Shown one piece after another: positions 26,295 through 35,329 of a stretch of DNA of 64,000 nt. Both the position numbers and the translations under genes were made by a program. This DNA comes from Vibrio pomeroyi. Its GTDB lineage: Bacteria > Pseudomonadota > Gammaproteobacteria > Enterobacterales > Vibrionaceae. The stretch spans positions 1,922,001-1,986,000 of the forward strand of contig CP090855.1 of NCBI GenBank assembly GCA_041879425.1. The letters run 5' to 3'. The notes below the pieces were generated by a model. That model worked only from the letters and a program-made list of their open reading frames with translations. It was not told the DNA's origin and did not search any database. Positions within the stretch are counted from its first letter, which is position 1. Every line of letters starts with the position of its first letter.

Positions 26295-27269
26295 TTAACC
26301 GATTTGGATTAAAATCTGTTTCCAGACAGCACTTTCATCAAGTAGCGTAAATTCTCTGCGTAGGCCCCAAGGTCCAAACTCTGCATGGCTGATTCCCATG
26401 ATGTAAACGTCTTTTCCTGTAGGTTTTCCAAACATGCCGTAGCCTTCATGCTTGCCTTGTAGCGACCAACGAATAGCCGCACGCGGTGACATCATTTCGT
26501 CATTGCGGCCAATACGGTGGTGAATTTTGAATTCCGCGTTCGGAAATGACGAGCGCAGTGACATCCAAAACTGGTCGATCTCGTTATGAGAGAGTGCAGT
26601 TTGACCGCCCGTGTATTCGCCAATACAAGCTCGGTCATATTCTTTTGGTATTACCGAGAACTCAGCACTCATTACACGTCGCAGTATGTCTTCATAGCGC
26701 TGACCGTATTCATTGTCATTTCCTACACCAAGGTAAGGGCCTTGAATGTCGACTTGGGGAGTGAAAGGGAAGGGGCATTGCTCAACGCCACCCTCTATTT
26801 CGATTTGTTGACGAGCGTACTCTTCTGACGTCATACCCAGTTGGTTTGCAATCGCAGCGATGTCTCGGATCATCCACTCGTCATTGATTTGGTTATTGAT
26901 GGCATGGCAGTCAGCGATAATTCGAAACTTAAGTGTTTTGTTTGTGGCTTTACCAAATACACCATCATTAGTGTGAGTAGCTGTTGAAATGATTCGATGT
27001 GATGAGAGCATGCCTTGCTCAGGAGTCCCTGACCAAATAACGTCTTCACCCAATAAGGTACGGTTCGGGAACTCGGCTAGTGTGCCCATGGTCGCGCTGA
27101 TGACCTTTTCGTTTCCCTTGGTGATGGAGAGTGGTGTACGGACGATAATGTCAGGTGAGTAATAGTTATGTAGGGTACTCAGACCTCGATCTTCCCAAAT
27201 TTCTTTAGTGATACCTAATATGTAATCCGGAAAATCTTGCCATTTAGAATCAAAGCCAACCATAGCCAT
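26295..27269 (-). CDS. Double-domain SnoaL-like (NTF2-fold) protein, paralogue
   Basis: A 324-residue protein, first gene of the symporter operon. Two SnoaL-like domains: residues 10-150 (LHNYYSPDIIVRTPLSITKG, MIRDIAAIANQLG) and 185-320 (GRNDEMMSPRAAIRWSLQGKHEGYGMFGKPTGKDVYIMGISHAEFGPWGLRREFTL pattern). It diverges well from its neighbour, so the pair probably does two steps or forms a heteromer. The start is secure: AGGAGGTGATT lies just upstream. A LacI-type operator is centred 52 bp ahead of the ATG. Confidence 0.83.
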   Translation of the reverse strand: MAMVGFDSKWQDFPDYILGITKEIWEDRGLSTLHNYYSPDIIVRTPLSITKGNEKVISATMGTLAEFPNRTLLGEDVIWSGTPEQGMLSSHRIISTATHTNDGVFGKATNKTLKFRIIADCHAINNQINDEWMIRDIAAIANQLGMTSEEYARQQIEIEGGVEQCPFPFTPQVDIQGPYLGVGNDNEYGQRYEDILRRVMSAEFSVIPKEYDRACIGEYTGGQTALSHNEIDQFWMSLRSSFPNAEFKIHHRIGRNDEMMSPRAAIRWSLQGKHEGYGMFGKPTGKDVYIMGISHAEFGPWGLRREFTLLDESAVWKQILIQIG

Positions 27270-27311
27270 TAATCACCTCCTGATGCGTCATAAAATTAGT
27301 TATTGGATTAT

Positions 27312-27331
27312 TTTTGGTTACGTATCCAATA
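27312..27331. promoter_or_regulatory. LacI-type operator ahead of the SnoaL/symporter operon
   Basis: TTTTGGTTACGTATCCAATA, a near-palindrome centred on CG, matches 16 of 20 positions of the consensus seen at three other places in this island (TTTTGCATACGTATGCAAAA). Confidence 0.65.
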
Positions 27332-27735
27332 TTGCCTTTTGTTATCACTGTGTCAATGAGGTGTTTTGCATATGTTTCTTTATTGTGGGTTGGATCTGTT
27401 TTTTAACAACTCTCAAAATACGGTTCTCAGTAAGATAATTGAGTGGTGATTCCATATTTATCGAGTGTATATGAACAAGATAATTGGGTTTGAATGTAGT
27501 GAAAATTAGAATAAGTTATTGTATTTGTTGCTATTTAAGGTGGTTTGGTGAGGTGAGTGTTAAGCCAGAGAATGCTCTGTGATGATTTATTATATCGAAG
27601 TGATGACGAGAGAGGCTTTAGAGTAATGACTCTTATGTGATGGTGTTTTACTCAGGTTGTTAATTTTTTGTTTGGATTTCTTTGATTAAAAATGGATTCG
27701 CATGCAACGATAAGTTTGGGAGTGGTTGGATTGAA
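27332..27735. other. AT-rich intergenic stretch
   Basis: Between the SnoaL operon control region and the TRAP terminator. No gene or RNA could be recognised. Confidence 0.45.
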
Positions 27736-27768
27736 AAAGCCACTCAAAGATGAATATTGAGTGGCTTT
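27736..27768 (-). terminator. Terminator of the TRAP operon
   Basis: Perfect 12-bp stem AAAGCCACTCAA / TTGAGTGGCTTT with a nine-base loop; on the minus strand it is followed by TTTTTCAA, 15 bp after the dctM stop. Confidence 0.88.
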
Positions 27769-27782
27769 GTTGATGGGTACGC

Positions 27783-29063
27783 TTAAGACAATAACTCTGG
27801 AAGGAACAGTGATATCGCTGGCACAAAGGTAATGATCATCAAAGCGACGAGCATGGCACCAATCCAACCTAAAATCGCCCGAGACAAGGATTCAATCGGC
27901 ACATTACCTACTTGGCTGGCCATAAATAAGTTGGCGCCGAGTGGGGGAGTGACAAACCCGATGGCTAGGTTCACGATCATCACGATACCGAAGTGAATAG
28001 GATCCATTCCTAATGCGGTCACGATAGGCAGCAGGATAGGAGTTAAGATAACAATCGCCGCTAATGTCTCCATGAATGTACCGACGATCAGTAGCAGTGC
28101 GGTGATACATAGCAAGATGAGCAGCTTGTTTTCCGTGATAGAGAGAATGAACTGTGCGATTTCAGTTGGTAGATGCTCAAGCGTTAGGATTCGACCAAAG
28201 GTAACTGAAGCGCCTACAATCACAAGTACTGCACCTACCAATAACGAAGATTCTAAAATGATCTTCACGACCTTTTTGTAATCCAGCTCTTTGTAAACAA
28301 ACATGCCGAAAAACAAGCCGTATAACACGCCAATCGCGGCTGATTCAGTTGGCGTGAATACACCCGAATAAATGCCGCCAAGAATGATTACGGGCAATAG
28401 CATTGCCCAAATCGCTTCTTTAAGCGCTGCCAGTCTCTCAGGCCATGTTGCTTTCTTATCGTTACCTTTGTAGCCGCGGATTTTAGATACGATCAAACAG
28501 TAACCGATAAGGACGAGTCCGACGACAACACCAGGCATAATGCCGGCCATGAACATTTTCGTCACGGACACTTCTGCAGTAATAGCATACACGATCATCA
28601 CAACAGACGGTGGAATAATCACACCGATACCGCCTGAAGAAGCGATCAAGGCACCAGCAAAGCTTCGGTCGTAGCCTTTTTTCACCATAGACGGAATCAT
28701 GGTTAAGCCAATAGCTGCAACGGTTGCTGAACCTGTACCAGAGATGGAAGCAAAGAACATACACGCAACGATCGCCACAATCCCTAAGCCACCAGTGAAG
28801 TGTCCAAAGAAAACTTCAGCAACATGCAAAAGGCGTTTTGATATACCGCCTTGGCTCATTAGGTTACCGGCCAATGTGAAGAGTACAACAGCCAATAAAG
28901 GGAAAGAGTCCAGGCCTGTCACCAAGCCTTGTACTAAAAACTCGACATTTAAAAAGGGTAGGCTCAAGATTGCCAGCATGCTGGCACCTGCCAGTGCAAT
29001 ACCTACGGGAACGCCAATAAGAAGCAGTAATCCGAAACTACCAAATAACAAAGCAGAGGTCAT
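27783..29063 (-). CDS. dctM: TRAP transporter large permease subunit
   Basis: A 426-residue DctM-family protein with about a dozen hydrophobic segments; motifs include FTLAGNLMSQGGISKRLL, ISGTGSATVAAIGLTMIPSMVKKGYD and NLAIGFVTPPLGANLFMAS. It carries the Na+-driven translocation pathway and takes substrate from DctP. Its ATG overlaps the dctQ stop by four bases. GGAGCTAAGCTT precedes the start. Confidence 0.95.
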   Translation of the reverse strand: MTSALLFGSFGLLLLIGVPVGIALAGASMLAILSLPFLNVEFLVQGLVTGLDSFPLLAVVLFTLAGNLMSQGGISKRLLHVAEVFFGHFTGGLGIVAIVACMFFASISGTGSATVAAIGLTMIPSMVKKGYDRSFAGALIASSGGIGVIIPPSVVMIVYAITAEVSVTKMFMAGIMPGVVVGLVLIGYCLIVSKIRGYKGNDKKATWPERLAALKEAIWAMLLPVIILGGIYSGVFTPTESAAIGVLYGLFFGMFVYKELDYKKVVKIILESSLLVGAVLVIVGASVTFGRILTLEHLPTEIAQFILSITENKLLILLCITALLLIVGTFMETLAAIVILTPILLPIVTALGMDPIHFGIVMIVNLAIGFVTPPLGANLFMASQVGNVPIESLSRAILGWIGAMLVALMIITFVPAISLFLPELLS

Positions 29064-29623
29064 AAGCTTAGCTCCAACAAACGGTTAGATGTGCGGTGTT
29101 TTGCCTTCAAGTGGCGGTAACGGTGTTGCGTGAGTCGAACCGGTTTTGGTGAATAAGCAATGACTGAGATACGTTTGTTGATGCTGACTACCAAGCGTAT
29201 AGAGCTTAATACCGCACACACCAGAACGGATGCATACAAGCAAGCAATAGGGATTTCCATCGCGGGAGCGATTTGACCCAGTTTCAAGCTTCGACCAATC
29301 ACTTTGAAGCCAAACCACGCTACGGTGCAGCTGAAGGCAAGGTAGATAAGATCAGAAAGAATCAAACTATAGTGAGTTAGATTTCCAGGTAGTTTGTCGA
29401 TGAACAGACGAATACGAATATGTCGATCATCGCGAATGCAATAGCTGATGCTCAAGTACATCGCCCAAACGAAAAGGTAACGGGCGAGTTCTTCCGCCCA
29501 AGCGATTGAAGCGTCGAATAGGCGCAATGCTATCTGTAAACAGAGTAGAGCGGTCATCAGCGAGATAGAAAGTACGATCAGTGTTGGTTCGAAGTATCGG
29601 TCGAACAGGCGAAACCATTTCAT
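29060..29623 (-). CDS. dctQ: TRAP transporter small permease subunit
   Basis: A 187-residue four-helix DctQ protein with the usual WAEELARYLFVWAMYLS motif. The ATG at 29623, six bases after TTGGAG, is preferred to the TTG four codons upstream. It partners DctM. The C-terminal tail after the fourth helix is long and basic (about 40 residues). It lies 162 bp after dctP. Confidence 0.92.
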   Translation of the reverse strand: MKWFRLFDRYFEPTLIVLSISLMTALLCLQIALRLFDASIAWAEELARYLFVWAMYLSISYCIRDDRHIRIRLFIDKLPGNLTHYSLILSDLIYLAFSCTVAWFGFKVIGRSLKLGQIAPAMEIPIACLYASVLVCAVLSSIRLVVSINKRISVIAYSPKPVRLTQHRYRHLKAKHRTSNRLLELSL

Positions 29624-29785
29624 ACGTAACTCCAAAGAGTGTTGAAAAGGGCATTGAATGCCAATGAATACACGACAGCTCAGACCTAGGGCACCGTTTA
29701 TAGAATGCCCTGAGATCTGAGGTAACGATTGTTAGATCGTTAAAACGGTTTGTCGGTAAAAGGTGATAGATGACAAAGGTACGAA

Positions 29786-30781
29786 CTACAGATGTTCGAT
29801 CTCTGTAATCACGCTGTCGAATAGTGCTTCACCGGTTTTACTGCGCAGTTCTTGGTAAACCGCTGCATTCATCTTCTCTTTCATCTGAGCTCTAACATCG
29901 GTTGGCACTACGTTTACTGTCATGCCTTTCGCTTCAAGTTCTTTAATGACTTCTTGGTTCTGCTTCGCCGCGAGGTCACGCTGTACCGCGATGGTTTCTT
30001 GGCTTACTTCATTGATAAGTACTTGTTGATCGCTTGGTAGAGAGTCCCAGAACTCTTTATTCATGAACAACACGTAGTTGGTGTAGATGTGATTGGTGAG
30101 TGACAGGTACTCTTGAGCTTCGTAAAAACGCTCTGCATAGATGGAGTAAACTGCACTTTCTTGCGAATTGATTAAGCCTTGCTGTAGCGAAGTGAAGATC
30201 TCACCCCAAGAGAGTGGTGTAGGCGCTGTGCCGACTGATTTCCAAGCACTGATTTGTGTTGGGTTTGACGCCGAACGAATTTTTAAACTATTAAGATCTT
30301 CAATACTTTCGATAGGTTGCTTGTTGTTAGTGATACTACGAAAACCAACCTCCATGAAACCTAAGCCGTGGAAGCCTTTCGATTCCATTGACGTAAGAAG
30401 TGGTTTACCGATCTTGTCGCTGTCCAATGCCTTGTGTGCTTGTGCTTCATCTTCAAATAGGTAGAAAACATCAAGTACGTTGAACTCAGGTACGTAAGGT
30501 GACAGCAACACCGATGCACCAAAGGTCATCTGTAAGTTGCCTTGCTGGACAAGTTCGGTGGTTTCACGAACATCACCGAGCTGTCGAGCTGGGTAGATCT
30601 CCACTTCAAGTTCGCCATTAGAGCGAGATTCCAACTCTTTTTCGAAGTGAAGCATGGCTTTATGGACTGGTGATGTTTCTTGGCTGTCGTGAGCAAGGCG
30701 GATCACATTGCTTGCAAAGGTATTCATGCTAGACAGCGTTAAGCCGAGGGCAGTAATCGAGGTAAAGATTGCGCGTTTCAT
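29786..30781 (-). CDS. dctP: TRAP transporter periplasmic substrate-binding protein
   Basis: A 331-residue DctP-family protein with signal peptide (MKRAIFTSITALGLTLSSMNTFA). The conserved segment IRSASNPTQISAWKSVGTAPTPLSWGEIFTSLQQGLINSQE contains the arginine that binds the ligand carboxylate (or sulfonate) group, so an organic acid is expected. First gene of dctPQM, preceded by AAGGAAG and by an operator shared with the rest of the island. Confidence 0.94.
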   Translation of the reverse strand: MKRAIFTSITALGLTLSSMNTFASNVIRLAHDSQETSPVHKAMLHFEKELESRSNGELEVEIYPARQLGDVRETTELVQQGNLQMTFGASVLLSPYVPEFNVLDVFYLFEDEAQAHKALDSDKIGKPLLTSMESKGFHGLGFMEVGFRSITNNKQPIESIEDLNSLKIRSASNPTQISAWKSVGTAPTPLSWGEIFTSLQQGLINSQESAVYSIYAERFYEAQEYLSLTNHIYTNYVLFMNKEFWDSLPSDQQVLINEVSQETIAVQRDLAAKQNQEVIKELEAKGMTVNVVPTDVRAQMKEKMNAAVYQELRSKTGEALFDSVITEIEHL

Positions 30782-30871
30782 CGTTCTTCCTTGTTCATCA
30801 CATGGCTTTTATGTGCATTCATTTGAGCCATGTTGTTCAGTGGGTTATTTATCCGCACTTCATATCCTAAT

Positions 30872-30891
30872 TTTTGCATACGAATCCAAAA
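30872..30891. promoter_or_regulatory. LacI-type operator ahead of dctPQM
   Basis: TTTTGCATACGAATCCAAAA, 18 of 20 positions of the island consensus, centred 100 bp upstream of the dctP start. Confidence 0.75.
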
Positions 30892-30983
30892 TATAAACAC
30901 AGAGCTAACAAGTCAATAACAAATGGGGCGATTTGATAGTGCAGTTAATATGAATAGGCGAATTTTTAGACGAGATCACAGAA

Positions 30984-31012
30984 AAAAGCCCTAACTTGAG
31001 ATTAGGGCTTTT
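30984..31012 (-). terminator. Terminator of the LacI-family regulator gene
   Basis: Stem AAAAGCCCTAA / TTAGGGCTTTT with a seven-base loop; T-run on the minus strand, 66 bp after the regulator stop. Confidence 0.85.
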
Positions 31013-31077
31013 AGTCTAAATTTATCGGCGTTGAATAGGTTGGTTTGCAGCGAGCTTGTTAAAGGGGAGAAAGCTGC

Positions 31078-32079
31078 CTAAGAGCCTTTGGCTGTACTTC
31101 CTCGCTCGATAATGGTGCCAGATTCAAGCAGGTATTCGCCTTTAGCGTCAACGTTATCGTTGATACGTTGCATCAAGTCTCCCACGGCACTCTGTACTAT
31201 CTTATCTACTGGTTGCGCAATAGTCGTAAGATCATAACTCGGCCATGCGGCCATTGGGATATCATCCACGCCCATGACGGCAAAGTCTTTCGGGATATGG
31301 CAACCAAGCTTTCGCAGGCCGTCCATGACACCCATGGCTAGGATATCATTGGCACAGAACACGGCGTCAGGTTTTGATGTGTGTTCCATCAGCTCTTTTG
31401 CTGCCTCTAATCCGGCTTCAAAACTGTATTTTGCATTGATGAAGATAGGGGAAGCTGCTTCACGTGTTTTTACGGTTTCAGAGAAGCCTAACCAACGCTT
31501 GTCACTGGTCATGGAGCCCGCGTCACCACTGACATAAGCCAGCTGTTTGTAGCCTTTATCAAGTAAATAATCTGCTGCTTGCGTGCCAGCTTGCTGGTTG
31601 TCTAGGCCAGCGCTGTTCGCATTGATACCTTCGGTATAACGGTTGATGAGGCTTAAGTGAACGCCAAACTTTTCACATTGTGCAAACGCACGAGAGGTCA
31701 GGCGGCTTGTGGCGATGATCAAGCCATCAACCTGATATTCAATTGCTCGTGAAATGGCGAGATCCAAGTCGTCTTTGTCGATAGGGCAAAGGACAACTTG
31801 ACCGCCGCGCTTTTGAATTTCCATCGCGAGTGCACGAGATTGCAAGTCGTACATTGGGTTTGATTCGCTATCAAGTGCGATAGCCACTAGCCCTGAACGA
31901 TTGGAAATAAGGCTACGAGCGATCGCATTTGGCGTGTAGCCAAGCTTGGTCGCGGCATCCATAACCATTTTACGTTTCTTCTCACTAATGCTCGCTGTCG
32001 GACTGAATGCCCGAGAAACGGTAGACTGAGAAACGCCAAGCATTTTGGCAACATCAATAGAGGTAACTTTCGCTTTTAT
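31078..32079 (-). CDS. LacI-family regulator of the catabolic island, with an apparent ATA start
   Basis: A 333-residue LacI repressor if read from ATA at 32079, seven bases after AAGGAG. That reading gives I/M-KAKVTSIDVAKMLGVSQSTVSRAF, a complete helix-turn-helix. The first usual start, ATG at 32043, would delete the first helix of the DNA-binding domain. The sugar-binding-fold part (about 62-333) is intact, with FCANDILAMGVMDGL and MGVDDIPMAAWPSYDLTTIAQP. It is the only LacI gene inside the island and the likely reader of the four 20-bp operators. The unusual start may be a mutation from ATG, a real rare start, or a sequencing error. Confidence 0.82.
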   Translation of the reverse strand: MKAKVTSIDVAKMLGVSQSTVSRAFSPTASISEKKRKMVMDAATKLGYTPNAIARSLISNRSGLVAIALDSESNPMYDLQSRALAMEIQKRGGQVVLCPIDKDDLDLAISRAIEYQVDGLIIATSRLTSRAFAQCEKFGVHLSLINRYTEGINANSAGLDNQQAGTQAADYLLDKGYKQLAYVSGDAGSMTSDKRWLGFSETVKTREAASPIFINAKYSFEAGLEAAKELMEHTSKPDAVFCANDILAMGVMDGLRKLGCHIPKDFAVMGVDDIPMAAWPSYDLTTIAQPVDKIVQSAVGDLMQRINDNVDAKGEYLLESGTIIERGSTAKGS

Positions 32080-32195
32080 GGTGAATCTCCTTATATCGCG
32101 ATAAATCCAAGCGCCACCTTGATTAGGTTAACAGTCCCTAATGAGCAAGGTTTGATAATTACAATACGTGTAACATTTGAAATCACAAAGAAAAA

Positions 32196-32945
32196 TTATG
32201 ATTTCATGACGGCTTGCTCATTTCGAAAGCCATCAATGATCATTTTGTGTTCAGAACCGACGCAAAAGAAGTTAACGCCGAGCTCTTTCCAGTGACGAGC
32301 CGCTTGAGCATTCGCGACAAACATACCAACGGGCTTGTTAACCTGTTGAGCTGCTTTGATTATTTTAATGCTCGCTTCTCTCACGCATTCGTCATTCACA
32401 CTTTCAGCACCGTAAGACACGGCTAAGTCTACTTGGCCAATGAACAGGGCATCAATGCCTTCCACTTTTGCGATTGATTCAGCATTTACCACACCTTCTG
32501 GGTCTTCAATTTGCGCAATCACTACCGTGTTGTTCTGGCTGTCTTTCAGGTGGTTGGCCATCGGTTTGGTTGCGTATTTTGCTGCGCGGCTTGAGCCTGC
32601 ATAGCCTCGGCCACCTTCACCGTAATGGGACATCTTCACTAACTTTTCTGCTTGCTCGGCGCTGCATACGTGAGGGATCTGGATTCCTGTCGCACCGCAA
32701 TCTAACGCATTCAAAATAGTCGACGGCTGGCTATCTTGAACTCGAACCACGCAAGGGAGTTGATTAGCGCGCGCAGCAAGAATACAGCTATCCAGCGTTG
32801 AACGATCAAAAGGGGCGTGTTCCGCGTCTAGCACAATGAAAGGGAGTTCCGCCAACGCAAGCACTTCAATGATGTGTGGGTGAGGGGTTTTAACAAAAGT
32901 CCCAAGTAGCTCGGTGTTGTCCAGTGTGTTCTTAAAGTTATCCAT
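32196..32945 (-). CDS. HpcH/HpaI family aldolase
   Basis: A 249-residue class II (metal-dependent) aldolase that would cleave a 2-keto-4-hydroxy acid to pyruvate (or hydroxypyruvate-type product) and an aldehyde. Visible family features: LLGTFVKTPHPHIIEVLA, base H43 in LDAEHAPFD, VVRV arginine near 69, metal ligands E and D in AQIEDPEGV and IGQVDLAVSYG. Monocistronic, opposite to the dehydrogenase operon, with an operator 32-51 bp upstream of its start. Its product probably enters central metabolism from the island pathway. Confidence 0.9.
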   Translation of the reverse strand: MDNFKNTLDNTELLGTFVKTPHPHIIEVLALAELPFIVLDAEHAPFDRSTLDSCILAARANQLPCVVRVQDSQPSTILNALDCGATGIQIPHVCSAEQAEKLVKMSHYGEGGRGYAGSSRAAKYATKPMANHLKDSQNNTVVIAQIEDPEGVVNAESIAKVEGIDALFIGQVDLAVSYGAESVNDECVREASIKIIKAAQQVNKPVGMFVANAQAARHWKELGVNFFCVGSEHKMIIDGFRNEQAVMKS

Positions 32946-32976
32946 TACTTTTTATTCTCCATTACTTTTCGTTCTT

Positions 32977-32996
32977 TTTTGCAAAGGTATGCAAAA
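32977..32996. promoter_or_regulatory. LacI-type operator ahead of the aldolase gene
   Basis: TTTTGCAAAGGTATGCAAAA, 18 of 20 positions of the island consensus with perfect outer arms TTTTGCA/TGCAAAA. Confidence 0.72.
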
Positions 32997-33188
32997 CTTA
33001 ACATGTGTTGTTGTAAAAAAAGAGTAAAAACAATGTGATCAATGCAACATAAATTGATTGTGTTTTAATCCATTAGTTATCGTATTTGGCCGTTTTAAAA
33101 TGATTTTTATCTTTAAAACAATAAGTTGCATTTGATTTTTTAAGTCGAGAAATGAATTTGCCAAGTGTTAAAAAAATGTTTATGTTTA
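32997..33188. other. Divergent promoter region of aldolase and dehydrogenase operons
   Basis: Very AT-rich, no gene seen. Flanked on each side by one LacI-type operator. Confidence 0.5.
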
Positions 33189-33208
33189 TTTTGCATTCGT
33201 ATCCAAAA
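33189..33208. promoter_or_regulatory. LacI-type operator ahead of the dehydrogenase operon
   Basis: TTTTGCATTCGTATCCAAAA, 18 of 20 positions of the island consensus, centred about 88 bp upstream of the start codon. Confidence 0.75.
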
Positions 33209-33286
33209 GCATACAAAACAAAAAGTAAACTCTGTTAAAACTACACATAAGCAAACACTAGGCATACGCCACAAGGAGAACTAAGC

Positions 33287-34579
33287 ATGGCTCGCATTCT
33301 AAAACACGGCATCACTGAAGAAGCATCAGCATCAAACAACGCGCAAGTACGTCAAACGGTTGAGAACATTCTTTCTGACATCGAAAAGAAAGGTGACAGT
33401 GCAGTTCGTGAGCTTTCAGAAAAATTTGATAACTGGTCTCCGGAGCAGTTTCGCTTAACAGATGACCAAATTCAGGCATGTGTGGACGCATTGGACGAAT
33501 CGACTAAGCACGACATTGAATTTGCACAAACACAGGTTCGCAACTTCGCTCAGATCCAGCGTGACTCAATGCATGATGTTGAAGTAGAGACCATGCCGGG
33601 TGTTGTACTGGGCCACAAAAACGTGCCAGTAAACAGTGTTGGTTGTTACATCCCAGGTGGTAAGTACCCATTGGTTGCATCAGCGCACATGAGTGTTCTT
33701 ACTGCAAAAGTGGCTGGCGTGAAGCGTGTGATTGCTTGTGCTCCTCCTTTTAACGGTCAACCAAATGTGGCGATTGTTGCGGCAATGGCGATGGCGGGTG
33801 CAGATGAGATTTACTGTTTTGGTGGCGTACAAGCGGTAGGTGCGATGGCGCTTGGTACAGAAACGATTGCTCCAGTTGATATGATCGTTGGTCCGGGTAA
33901 CGCATTTGTTGCAGAGGCAAAACGTCAGCTGTTTGGTCGTGTTGGTATCGATTTGTTTGCTGGCCCAACAGAAACGCTAGTGATTGCTGATGAAGAGGGA
34001 TGTGATCCTGAATTGGCAGCAGCGGACTTACTTGGTCAAGCTGAGCACGGTTACAACTCTCCTGCGGTACTGCTAACGAATAGCGAAACTTTTGCTAAAG
34101 AGACAGTAAAAGAAATTGAACGTCAGCTAACGATTCTTCCTACTGCTGAAGTAGCTGGCAAAGCTTGGGAAAACTACGGTCAGGTTATTGTATGTGATAG
34201 CTACGAGGAGATGGTTGAAGTAGCTGATGATATTGCTTCTGAACACGTCCAAGTAATGACAAAAGATCCTAAGTACTTCTTAGACAACATGACTAACTAC
34301 GGCGCGTTGTTCTTAGGTCGTGAGACAAACGTTTCTTACGGCGACAAATGTATCGGTACTAACCATACACTGCCAACAAACAAAGCAGCACGCTACACCG
34401 GTGGTCTGTGGGTTGGTAAATTCATTAAAACATGTACTTACCAGCGTGTAACTGAAGCGGCTTCGCTAAAAGTCGGTGAGTACTGTTCACGTCTATGTGC
34501 ACTAGAAGGTTTCGCTGGCCACAAAGAGCAAGCAGACATCCGCGTTCGTCGCTACAAAGAAAAATCGGTAGAGGCATAA
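33287..34579 (+). CDS. HpsN-type histidinol dehydrogenase homologue (NAD-dependent alcohol to acid oxidation)
   Basis: A 430-residue protein of the histidinol dehydrogenase superfamily. It keeps the Zn-site motif GQAEHG (about 247-252) and the nucleotide-binding segment GPGNAFVAEAKRQLFGRVGIDLFAGPTE, but the C-terminal part reads NHTLPTNKAARYTGGLWVGKFIKT, as in sulfopropanediol dehydrogenase HpsN rather than the YARTYSSL pattern of HisD. It has no his operon around it. HpsN oxidises a terminal alcohol to a carboxylate in two NAD steps; a similar reaction on an unknown substrate is expected. First gene of a four-gene operon; AAGGAG precedes the start. Confidence 0.88.
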   Translation: MARILKHGITEEASASNNAQVRQTVENILSDIEKKGDSAVRELSEKFDNWSPEQFRLTDDQIQACVDALDESTKHDIEFAQTQVRNFAQIQRDSMHDVEVETMPGVVLGHKNVPVNSVGCYIPGGKYPLVASAHMSVLTAKVAGVKRVIACAPPFNGQPNVAIVAAMAMAGADEIYCFGGVQAVGAMALGTETIAPVDMIVGPGNAFVAEAKRQLFGRVGIDLFAGPTETLVIADEEGCDPELAAADLLGQAEHGYNSPAVLLTNSETFAKETVKEIERQLTILPTAEVAGKAWENYGQVIVCDSYEEMVEVADDIASEHVQVMTKDPKYFLDNMTNYGALFLGRETNVSYGDKCIGTNHTLPTNKAARYTGGLWVGKFIKTCTYQRVTEAASLKVGEYCSRLCALEGFAGHKEQADIRVRRYKEKSVEA

Positions 34580-34580
34580 C

Positions 34581-35312
34581 ATGACCAAACTCGCCTTAGT
34601 TACAGGCGGCAGTGGCGGCATCGGTGCCGCCATATGTCACAAATTAGCGCAATCGGGCTATCGCATTGTATTTACCTACAACAGTAATGAGGTTGCAGCT
34701 CAACAGATCTTGGACAGCTTGCAAGGTTCAGGTCATGCGATGTATCAACTGAATGTTGAAGACAGCTCAGCGATTGGCGCTTTGGCCGAACAAGTTAAAG
34801 AGTCGTCGGATTCATTAGACTTGCTAGTGAACTGCGCTGGTATGACGAAGTTTGTCGCGCACAGTGATTTAGAGTCCTTAAGCGACGATCTGATAGACAA
34901 GATCTTCCGCGTCAATGTTCGCGCTCCATTTGCGATGGTTCGCGCGTTTGAACCGTTACTTCGCAGCGCTAAGGGTTGCGTAGTAAACATTACCTCGATT
35001 GCAGCGCAAACCGCAATGGGTAGCAACGTGGCGTACTGTGCGAGTAAGTCGGCGGTTGAAAACATGACGCGCTCATTAGGCCGCGCTTTATCTCCAGATA
35101 TCCGAGTGATTGCTGTCGCTCCTGGCTTAGTGGATACCGAATTTGTTAAAGGGTTAGACGATGAATGGCGCAATGCACAAGAGCAGTCGACACCGCTTAA
35201 ACGATTAGCGAGTGATGAAGAGGTTGCTAATGCCGTTTATGCAGCCGCAGAGCTACTGACATTTTCAACCGGTAACACTATCGCAGTCGATGGTGGAAGA
35301 CCGCTAGGTTAG
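34581..35312 (+). CDS. Short-chain dehydrogenase/reductase
   Basis: A 243-residue classical SDR. Cofactor motif TGGSGGIG (8-15), NNAG equivalent NCAG near 90, catalytic S and Y-x-x-x-K (NVAYCASKSA near 150-158), and the C-terminal VDGG motif. It likely oxidises a hydroxyl group or reduces a ketone in the island pathway with NAD(P). It begins one base after the stop of the dehydrogenase gene. Confidence 0.93.
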   Translation: MTKLALVTGGSGGIGAAICHKLAQSGYRIVFTYNSNEVAAQQILDSLQGSGHAMYQLNVEDSSAIGALAEQVKESSDSLDLLVNCAGMTKFVAHSDLESLSDDLIDKIFRVNVRAPFAMVRAFEPLLRSAKGCVVNITSIAAQTAMGSNVAYCASKSAVENMTRSLGRALSPDIRVIAVAPGLVDTEFVKGLDDEWRNAQEQSTPLKRLASDEEVANAVYAAAELLTFSTGNTIAVDGGRPLG

Positions 35313-35329
35313 GTAAGAAGGAATTTAGA

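Noticed and set aside
28699..29088. 129-residue frame opposite dctM
   Set aside because: Shadow of a well-supported TRAP permease gene; composition (Pro/Ala/Lys) is typical of antisense frames.
33287..34579. Histidine biosynthesis hisD
   Set aside because: The C-terminal signature is HpsN-like, and no other his genes are nearby; the context is catabolic.
34745..35173. 142-residue antisense open frame
   Set aside because: Lies wholly opposite the SDR gene and is a codon-usage shadow.
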